From Macrosoma leucophasiata (lineage: Eukaryota; Arthropoda; Insecta; Lepidoptera; Hedylidae): a stretch of DNA of 64,000 nt. Positions within the stretch are counted from its first letter, which is position 1, and every line of letters starts with the position of its first letter. The stretch lies in assembly GCA_036365455.1 (NCBI GenBank), contig JAWQUS010000010.1, forward strand, positions 21,438,501 to 21,502,500, given 5' to 3'. Below are positions 55,896 to 64,000 of the stretch, piece after piece. Below the pieces are notes generated by a model. It was not told the origin of the DNA. It worked only from the letters and a program-made list of their open reading frames with translations, and searched no databases. Position numbers and translations under genes: made by a program.

Positions 55896-58060
55896 AATAA
55901 TTCTTTAATGGTGCAGTCGTGAGACATGCTTATTACAGGACATAGAAAAAGAAAAACAAGAAACAACCACAATGTGACAGCTTTTTTGACACCTTCATTA
56001 CATTATGAGAAAAAAAATCATGAAAGATTACCTACTAGTCTTACAGAAAACTCATCAATTAAAAAAAAACGAATGAAAATTAATAAATAAGTACTAAGTA
56101 GGTACATAACATTTAAGCGAAAATTAATTAAAAATAAACCATTTGGATACGCCACATTGCGGCATACGGATATGATAGCGTAATACAGAAAAGGTCATAG
56201 CGTATTTAATTAAAAAAGTATTTATGGGCATGCCCGTTCCGTATATTAGAACAATCAGAAAATAAAGCTTTATGAGTATGTCGAGGTGAGGCGGGCCTTG
56301 ACCGACCACGATCCGAAACGGTATTAATGTGTTTTACTGAAATGTGAAATACCAAAGCCTTTTTCAGGTAAAAAAGAAATATTTTTATCTCGTTTTTTTG
56401 TTTTTATCCTATGAGGAAAGCAATGAGTAATAATGTCTAGAATTGTAACTCTCTTATTCGATTTTGGTTCCATTAACGCTAACAAACTATCTAACTTCAA
56501 TGTGTCATTTTTATGCCCCGCCCACGGTGTGTCTTTACGTTTACGTGGAAAAATTTTTTCATCATTAGATTCACTTCTTTACATAATATAAATATTCGAA
56601 GGAATAAAAGTCAGCACTTCAAAAGTCGTCCATTTTATATAAATTAATTAAGATTCTTTAAGAAAAATAATTTCAAGTTTCATACATACATCAAAGGTAG
56701 GTTTATTAATTTGCACAACAATATTTTTTTTAGAGGTCCAAGGAAACTCATCTCAAACGAAAACTATAAACATGTATACAAATGAGTGACATTCGTTGGT
56801 CTTCACTATTTGATGGTAAATGATTTAATATCATAAGGCACTTGAGAAACAGACTCAAAAGATTGAAACAATGTGTTTATAATTTCCATAACTTTCTCTA
56901 CGATACAAGTTGGTAAATTTATACGTCCTAAAACGAGAAGCTCCATTTACGATACGGATTGATATGTAAATTACTAACTTGTTGTCATAGGACAATGTTT
57001 GAAATTGACGAACAAAAATGAAATTGAATATTTATATACATAAAAAAAAACAATCACGTGTAACAAATTTAGCACACGTATCAAACGAGTAGGTAATGTA
57101 TGTATTCAGTTTGACAAGTTGTTCCACTTTAGCGGCAAAACCAAAACGTAATTTTGACACTTTAAAAAGTTTTTTTTAAATGACAGCACAATGGCCTTAG
57201 GCGCTTGTAGCTAAATGCCTCGACGTCATAATAAATTCAAAGCCAACGGTTATTTGAAAACTGTTAGCCACTCAAAGGCTAATGGATTAACGACAGGTAA
57301 TTTTTAAATAATTCGAAAATGCTTGTACGGTTCGCAGGCAGACAATAATATTTTAAAATATCGTGATTTAAGAGCTGAACTGTACACAGACAATTACTTA
57401 CATCATGAAAGTAGCATTGGTACCTATCAGTGTTTCACAACTTTTATAAGTACCTCAATATAATTTTCTATAGGATATGATGAATGGTAATGGAACGATG
57501 GAGTGGACAGATGTAGCTATGTTGCATGAAAAATAGATTTATAGCAACTTTTTTTTTTTTTTTTGTTATTATGGCATCGCTATTACGCATATTGCCAGTG
57601 TCAAGTAAAACGATATTTCGTATTTATTTAAGCAGTGTAAAAGTTAGTTTATTATAGTCATCAAGTATAATATGTAAGTATCAAATAAATAAGTTATGAA
57701 GTATAATATGTCAGTCAAGTTATTCGAGTAAAGCGATGGCTACTTTACCAGAACATTTACAATTAAGTTTTGGAGGCAACCTGAAAAGTCGTGTTTTCGC
57801 ACTGTTATTCTATTTCACTATACACGGGCACTGTAATAAACCTATATCAAACAAAATGCCACCAACTTTATTCAGTATTACTTAAAAATACACCAAGAAA
57901 ATGAAATAAAATAAGAGCACCATACGCCTCTTTCAAGGTTCCTGCCAAAACTCCCTTTTTAGGTTAGTCATTTCGTTTTGATATCGTGTGAGATTTTAAA
58001 ACAAAAGAGTTCGATTTATTTTACCAAAAAATTGGATGCCTTTTAAATTGAACTCATTCG
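55896..58060. other. AT-rich DNA without recognised genes
   Basis: It includes a T19-like run near 57550. No coding signal. Confidence 0.45.
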
Positions 58061-58140
58061 TCACTCCAACCGAAAGATGTCCACTGCTGGACAAAGCTTC
58101 CCCCAAAGATGCTCACAACAGTGTTGTGCGTCATTAGAGG
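58061..58140 (-). pseudogene. RTE-like LINE 3' stub
   Basis: 'cgaaagatgtccactgctgg' and 'caaagcttcccccaaagatg' are the reverse of the family 3' end. Confidence 0.6.
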
Positions 58141-58652
58141 AGAATATGCCATAATAGTCACGTTTGGTTGGCAGATTGGCGATCGCAGTGGCGGTAGTTT
58201 TATCAATATTTTTAGTTTTAATTTGTATAAATCCGTAAAAAAATAAAATTATAATTCAGTTTCTACAGTTGAAAATTGCCCACCACTCACAGACCACCTC
58301 CACTGACCTGGATATACAATAATTTTATTATTTTTTATTGCCAAGGTTGTACGTCAAACACCGTAATCATATAATGCCAGCATTGTTTTGGAATCCAAGA
58401 GAATCTCTGTGCATTATTTGAAAATGTAAATATTTTTCACAAAAGCTTCATTCTGTAAACAGTCTCGTCGTATCAAGCTTACGACGACCTAGAATAATTG
58501 TGTTAGATTTAGCTGCGGTATATTTTGTATGAAACATGGACAAACTGTTACAGGAAGGTATTGGCGAGTACAACCTTTTTGTTTGGAGGAATTTAATTCG
58601 AAACCTTTTGTTTGCAAATTGATGTTTCAACACGGTAAACGTAGTAAAGACT

Positions 58653-58715
58653 CATCATCATTTCAGTCGAAAGACGTCCACTACTGGACCAAAAGCCTCC
58701 CCATAAAGGGGATTT
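58653..58715 (-). pseudogene. RTE-like LINE 3' stub
   Basis: 'tcatcatcatttcagtcgaa', 'agacgtccactactggacca' and 'cctccccataaagggg' match the tail in reverse. Confidence 0.6.
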
Positions 58716-58742
58716 TTTTTCAGTAAACAGGGACAGCAACTG

Positions 58743-59047
58743 CTTCAGTATCCTCGTGATAGCAGGCCGCTACTACTACGATGGAGGTCCTGCGTTCGAT
58801 TCCCGGTTCGGTGGCTATCAGAGATAACGGTTTCTTTATCCTTTATCTCTGGTTCTATTGGGATTTTTCCATTTTCCGGAAGTTTTCCAGTACCTCGGTG
58901 TTTGGTAATGTGTCCTAAGATGGCAACAGGCTCGCCACCTGTTACATAGGCCAAAAACGTAACCGGCGAATCGTGGGTTTTTGCATGTATGCTTGAATGC
59001 ATTGCTCTGCCTACCCATTCGGGGATCACAGGCGTGAAGTAACACTG
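58743..59047 (+). mobile_element. tRNA-headed SINE, near full length
   Basis: The head 'cagtatcctcgtgatagcag' and box B 'gcgttcgattcccgg' are followed by 'tttatctctggttctattgg', 'gcaacaggctcgccacctgt' and 'ggggatcacaggcgtgaagt'. This is the best copy for defining the head-body junction. Confidence 0.8.
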
Positions 59048-59117
59048 ACACATGAAGAAAACTTAATTGGACTTGGAAGATTTTTGACGGTATGACTGTG
59101 GGACACTGTCTCACGAA

Positions 59118-59580
59118 AAAGGGTCTTTGACCTGTGTGTGTTGCCAACCTGCCAGTGATGACACATGAGACAGAAACGTGGTCGCTCACTATGGGCCTCA
59201 TAAGAAGGCTCAAGGGCACTCAGAGAACAATGGAGAGCTAAGCTATGCTAGGAGTTTCTCTGCGAGATTGAATAAGAAATGAGGAGATTCGATGAAAACC
59301 AAAGTTATAGACATAGCTCACCGAATAGCGAGACTCAAGTGGCAGTGAGCAGGGCATGTAGCTCGAAGAATGAAGGTCGTTGGGGCAAAACAAATGTGGA
59401 GTGGCGACCACGTACCGGAAGACAAAGCGTAGATAGGTCCCCCACAAGATATATCGACGACCTGGTGAAAGTCGCGGGAAATAGCTGGATGAGGGCGGCC
59501 CAGTACCGTTCGTTGTGGCAATCTTTGGGGGAGGCCTTTGTTCAGCAGTGGACGTTTTGGCTGCAATGATGATGATGATG
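59118..59580 (+). pseudogene. RTE-like LINE ORF2 C-terminus, disabled
   Basis: In pieces it reads KTKVIDIAHRIARLKWQ, AGHVARRM and a broken WxxR region. It aligns with the minus-strand copy at 15657. In-frame stops and frameshifts abolish the frame. It ends 'cagcagtggacgttttggct' followed by (atg)n. Confidence 0.8.
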
Positions 59581-60195
59581 TCTGTGGGAATAATTACCCA
59601 ACCGACTTCGTCTCTTTGAAAGAGTAATGTTTATTTTTGTCGATTGGACATGTAGATCTATAGCTAATTTTGAGGGAGTCTTATGGATTTTATGCTTATG
59701 GTCTACTATACAGGGCAAGTGTCGCTAAGGGTACTCTGTCTATTCCCTGCTATCGTTGTGTGACTCCGTCTTACACTTGACCGATTGTTCAGACTACATA
59801 TAATCCTTGTCTGCCACGTTACAGTGAAGAAGTATGTTTTAGTGTGTTCTATAACAATGTTAATGTTATAACAAACTTCTGCATACGTGTATCGTTAAAA
59901 TTACAGCGATCATAATGTATACAAAGATGATGTTAAAACATCGTCTTCGCTGTTCGAATAGATTTATTTTACAAGACTATCGATCGACACTAGAACATTG
60001 TATACTGTAATACAGTAACCAAACAATACAATATGTAGTATAGTGTGCATTGAATTTTTATGGGAGTAAATTGGTTCCTGTTTTATTATAATAATATAAC
60101 ATTATATTATATATTCTCTGGGTATCTACAAAAAGTGATTACAGATAGGGTACTATTCCTAAGGCGTAGGTTATATATGTATTTACATATATGCA
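59581..60195. other. AT-rich DNA without recognised features
   Basis: Nothing supportable noticed. Confidence 0.45.
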
Positions 60196-60292
60196 TAGGT
60201 AGATGAGGCACGAGAGGTATGTCAGGACCGGGATATCTGGCGCTCTACACTCTCTGCCTACCCGTTATAGACCTGGCGTGAAGATACATACA
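60196..60292 (+). pseudogene. LINE 3' stub, same family as 12746
   Basis: 'gtagatgaggcacgagaggt' to 'cctggcgtgaagatacatac' matches the last part of the fragment at 12746. Confidence 0.7.
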
Positions 60293-60552
60293 TCTTCTAT
60301 ATATATAAAAATGCAACCCGTTTTCCTTGGTCACGGCATCACGCGTGAATGGCTGGACCGATTTGGCTAATATTGATTTTGAATGATTTTTGGAAGTCCA
60401 GGGTATGTTTAAAAGGTAAGAAAATATGAAGAAATCGAAGGGAAATAGTAAATACCACCATTTCATTTTCCCATACAAATAGTCCGTATCTATCAAACCT
60501 TTGACATATTTATATTCTGAGGCAATACGAAGTTTTCCGGGTCAGCTAGTAT
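60293..60552 (+). mobile_element. Helitron-like repeat
   Basis: It starts 'cttctatatatataaaaatg', has 'gtgaatggctggaccgattt' and ends 'gaagttttccgggtcagctag' before t. Confidence 0.55.
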
Positions 60553-60638
60553 ATACATATATGTATAGGTATACCTATAGTTTTCTGAATTTTGAATTTG
60601 GGACTCTGATTTTCCTGTTCATAAAAATATATTCCACT

Positions 60639-60916
60639 ACTACTACGCTGAGGTCCTGGGTTCGATTCCCGGGTAGGGGGTTATCAGAGATAATGGTGAA
60701 AAAGCTTTATCTCTGGTTCTATTGGGATTTTTCCATTTTCTGGAAATTTCCCAGTACCTCAAAGTTTGGTAATGTGCCCGGAGATGTCAACAGGCTCGCC
60801 ACCTGTTACATGGGCCAAAACGTAACCGGCGAATCGTGGGTGTTTGCATGTATGCTTGAATGCATGCATTTACCTCTGCCTACCCCTTCGGGGATTACAG
60901 GCGTGAAGTTACGTTA
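60639..60916 (+). mobile_element. tRNA-headed SINE, head shortened
   Basis: From 'actactacgctgaggtcctg' and box B 'gggttcgattcccggg' through 'aatgtgcccggagatgtcaa' to 'ttacaggcgtgaagttac'. Box B is perfect; box A is missing. Confidence 0.8.
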
Positions 60917-61176
60917 TAAAAATATAGGCATAAAATGTGTATTTTCATCTTTATGCGATGGGACTTCCCTCTGAATGATCAGATTTGTCACAGAGCTGGC
61001 AAATCTCCAGATATTTGACGGATTTTCTTGATTTATGAGTTTGTGTAAGTGGATAATTAGATCATCATCCTGACTATCTCACCTGTTTAACGCGTATAAA
61101 GAAATAAACTGAGTGTCCTTTGCACAAAAAGTAATAGGTATTGCATGCATCTTTATAAGATGCTAGACTATATTGG

Positions 61177-61376
61177 CAGAGAATATGTAATAATACTACG
61201 TATAGAATGGACAATTCGACGTCCCGCCGATTTCCCCGCATCACCCAACCTCCTCGTACCTGCTACGCACACAGGTGCACGTGTAAATACACGTCACTGA
61301 TTGATGTCTGTATAATAGAGACCAAATTAAGCGTTTGTATGGAATTTTGGCGGAGTGTCCGTGTGCTGTTGGTCAA
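61177..61376. mobile_element. 'ccgcggacactccgcc' family element, longest copy
   Basis: One end is 'agagaatatgtaataatact' and the other 'ttggcggagtgtccgtgt'. 'gtgcacgtgtaaatacacgt' lies inside. Copies or pieces lie at 38839, 53668 and 63086. Confidence 0.65.
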
Positions 61377-61647
61377 ACTATTTGGAGTTTTGAAATGTTG
61401 ATACACACTTGTCTCGATTGTCACCTGGAAAACATCTAAACGCGAAAACTATGTGTGTGTTTGTGTTCTATAATATTGAATAGAATTAACTTCTTATCAC
61501 CAAGCCCAGGCAACATCTGCGGGCAGACAAATGAATGGTGGTAGGTACTTGGTATCGATTTATTTTTCGTTACAAGTTACAAATAGTAGCGATTGATAAT
61601 ACAAACATTATAATGTTTCTTCATTGCTATATTAAGAATATTTAGAA

Positions 61648-61840
61648 CTAGCTGTGCCTGCGACGGTATTATTATTATTATTATTCGTCCGCGTAGAATT
61701 AACAAAAAACATTGTTCAGTCACGAGGACGAAGGCGTAGGCAGATATTACATAGGCTACCTGCCAGTGAAAGTCTCGTCAAAATCGGTAAAGCCGTTTCC
61801 GAGATTAGCCGGCGCAAACAGACACACAGACAGACAAAAC
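61648..61840 (+). mobile_element. CTAG-ended repeat with (ATT)n
   Basis: 'actagctgtgcctgcgacgg', an ATT run, 'gtgaaagtctcgtcaaaatc' and 'gtttccgagattagccggcg' with a gaca run follow the plan seen at 43562. Confidence 0.6.
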
Positions 61841-61889
61841 CTAGAAAGCTGAAATTTCCACAAATTATGTATTTTTTAATTATGTATGT

Positions 61890-62040
61890 TACGTTGGTGG
61901 CAAACAAGCGTGCAGTTCACAGTGAATGCTGCAGCTGTAGTCTATAGAGATCTACACTAAAACCGGAGGTTTAACATACAGTTGTACCCCTGGGCCATAC
62001 ATCCCGCGTGTATGGCCCCGTAATAACTGTCATAGAGGTA
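61890..62040 (-). mobile_element. SINE 3' part, diverged
   Basis: 'ggtggcaaacaagcgtgcag' to 'ggccccgtaataactgtcat' in antisense. Confidence 0.6.
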
Positions 62041-62527
62041 AAAATGCTACGTATAATAAACATTTCTCATCTGCTATACATATTAGGCTTGATACGTCCT
62101 TAAATGCAAGCCTCGAATATATTATAATATTAAAATATTAGTAGGTATAAATATTTCTGGCAATTAAAGACGCATGATATCGTCCCGCCTAAATCGAATC
62201 CCGTATTTCGAACGGCCTAGGTTTGATTTATATTACCTACCTTGTCTATTTCGAAGATTAATACGAGATATTTATCTCTGCTTATTATCTTGGCTAACAA
62301 GATGTATTTTAGATAGACTGTATTATGATTACAAAATATATATCCTATATATTATACTAAATATATAACCTATCTAAAGCTAACTGCTTATAGATATTAT
62401 AAGTTCGTTTTCGGAATTTTTCGGAAGACGTTTCCTACTTACATTAAAAACTCCATGTTTTATGAGATGCAATATACCTACCTAACCTATATACCTAACC
62501 TACCCATAAGGAAAAGGGTCTGTCTCT
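62041..62527. other. AT-rich DNA without recognised features
   Basis: Nothing supportable noticed. Confidence 0.45.
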
Positions 62528-62574
62528 CTGCAACGATAGATCGTCTAGTCAGTCTAGACGATCTATCGTTGCAG
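62528..62574. repeat. Perfect 21-bp inverted repeat, 5-base loop
   Basis: 'ctgcaacgatagatcgtcta' plus g at 62528-62548 pairs exactly with 62554-62574. Confidence 0.95.
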
Positions 62575-62825
62575 ATGGTCGCAGAATCCAATACCACCAT
62601 TGGAGAGGGTTTAAATATGACATTCCGAGAGTGATATGATGACGTACCTACGTTACATTCGTAGGCATCCACTTAAAATTATATTTTTGACAGTTCCATC
62701 CCTAATCCCTAAATTACGGGTATTAGGACCAAAAGCAAATTGTGGAAAAAGCTTCTTTCTCGAATTGAGTCTCTTTTTTAAATTTGTTGAAAAGGAAGCT
62801 AATTCATTTCTGACCAACGATTGTA

Positions 62826-63082
62826 CAGTATTCAACAAGAAATAATGCTTATCGACCTCAGGAAGAGACGTCGGCTTATTTCGGATCTGTAGAGTGTTAT
62901 CTCTATCGCACCTTACCTACTCGTATTTGACGTTTGTCGACCATTTTGATCAAGTTTTGACCAATACCGGACTACGAATGCTTACGTAGGCAGTGTGCAG
63001 CAGAGATAATGCTCTATAAAGCCGAAACTAGCCGATTGTCACTTTCATAGGATCAATGTGCATTATTTCTTGATGAGCTCTG
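62826..63082. mobile_element. TA-flanked MITE, full length
   Basis: 'cagtattcaacaagaaataa' to the inverse of 'tttcttgatgagctctg', flanked by TA at 62824-62825 and 63083-63084. The middle blocks match 25523. Confidence 0.8.
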
Positions 63083-63085
63083 TAT

Positions 63086-63212
63086 CACACCGCGGACACT
63101 CCGCCAAAATTCCATACAAACGCTTAATTTGGTTTCTATTGTGTAATAGAAACCAAATTAAGCGATGTCGAAGTGTCCATTCTATACGTATTATTACATA
63201 TTCTCTGACTGT
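63086..63212. mobile_element. 'ccgcggacactccgcc' family, collapsed copy with a new hairpin
   Basis: Both family ends are present ('caccgcggacactccgccaa' and 'tacgtattattacatattct'), but the middle is replaced by a perfect 20-bp inverted repeat, 63121-63140 against 63145-63164. Confidence 0.7.
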
Positions 63213-63654
63213 ACTTCAAAATGTCACGCACTGCAAAATATATAACCCGTCAACGACTACGAAGTGAAAGCGGTGCATTTATTTGTTCAACAAATGAATT
63301 GGTTCTTAGAACAATTCGCTCCAATGCCAATTACTAATACAAACAAACAGTGGCAATGTTGGCTTTTTAAATCAAATATTGACATAGCATCGTATACAAT
63401 TGGCATGTCGTTAACGTTAAGTGTTTACGTTTGTCTAGCGTTCCTGTCACGGTCTTAGATTAGATTTCGATTATTCCACATTCTTGGTGTATGAAACAAT
63501 TTTAAAATTAGAGATTTCTTGATTTGTATGCCGAAATAATTAAAATTTGCAAAATTATCAGTACCGGAAACGGTAACGGCAAAGGGTAGTAGGTAATTAT
63601 AGGTGTGTATTTCGCTACTTGCTTCGTTATTAAGTACTTTGGTACATATTCCTA
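63213..63654. other. AT-rich DNA without recognised features
   Basis: The open frame at 63264 has no recognisable family. Confidence 0.4.
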
Positions 63655-63800
63655 CTTAAAAAACCCGGCCAAGTGCGAGTCGGACTCGCGCACCGAGGGT
63701 GCTGTACACCTGTGACCTGTACGCATCATAGTCAAAATATTTTTAAATATAGGTATGAATGTAACTAAAATTTACAGTTTTCGTAATTTTTGTTTATTTA
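63655..63800 (+). repeat. 'ggccaagtgcgagtcgg' repeat start
   Basis: 'cccggccaagtgcgagtcgg' and 'actcgcgcaccgagggtgct' form the canonical start of this widespread lepidopteran repeat. Its 3' part is seen separately at 44300. Confidence 0.6.
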
Positions 63801-64000
63801 GGACGTTTTGCTTTATACCAAATTTCAAGACTCTTGAATTCATGGGAAGTTTGGGAAGTACCCTGTAGAATTTGCGTAAATTCGCAGCATGCAGGCAGGT
63901 ATTTTAGCTAAATTGTTGCTAATCTCTCCTTTGTCTTTTTCTATCCTGCACATTTGACAATGCAAAAGACGTAGACAAAGCATTCTATAGCTAAAACGTA

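Noticed and set aside
58745..59219. Minus-strand frames over 58745-59219
   Set aside because: They are antisense to a SINE and a LINE stub.

Overview
The window looks like one stretch of a moth or butterfly (Lepidoptera) nuclear chromosome. It is AT-rich, gene-poor and packed with repeats of lepidopteran type. The commonest is a SINE with a 5' 'ctggtggtagagctc' head and an A-rich 3' tail. Others are tRNA-headed SINEs, 3' stubs of RTE-like LINEs, TA-flanked MITEs, and CTAG-ending repeats that resemble non-autonomous Helitrons. No prokaryotic feature, CRISPR array or rRNA gene is visible. Most long reading frames are accidental or lie inside repeats.

The only host gene I can support is at the far left on the minus strand. 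Four phase-compatible exons (3251-3398, 2462-2678, 2278-2381, 536-679) encode a cysteine motif, a PET domain, a complete first LIM domain and the start of a second. This is a testin/Limpet/Prickle-class PET-LIM protein. The remaining 3' exons lie off the left edge. I found no upstream exon in the other 60 kb, so much of the window may be 5' intron or intergenic DNA. The introns carry SINEs, palindromic MITEs and a Helitron-like repeat.

The centrepiece is a 6.5-kb insertion at 16951-23482. It holds a Jockey-clade LINE with a repeat-bearing 5' UTR, an intact ORF1 (zinc-knuckle Gag-like protein), an intact ORF2 (endonuclease plus reverse transcriptase), a 3' UTR and a 98-A tract. It interrupts a TA-type MITE, and 15-bp flanks repeat with one mismatch. 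Between the A-tract and the right flank are 363 bases of different sequence with a 51-bp-arm perfect hairpin. The rest is a mosaic of nested repeats, including a SINE inside a SINE, a MITE inside a SINE and a LINE stub inside a tRNA-like foldback.

Other notable loci are a 32-bp minisatellite of about 30 copies with a 96-bp higher-order unit (42283-43256), a duplicated exon-like block on the minus strand (36285-36749), and an unusual number of perfect or near-perfect inverted repeats. Two of these fold around tRNA-like sequences. This foldback population is the best candidate for something not fully described. Family names rest on memory of lepidopteran repeats and on visible termini, not on a database search.
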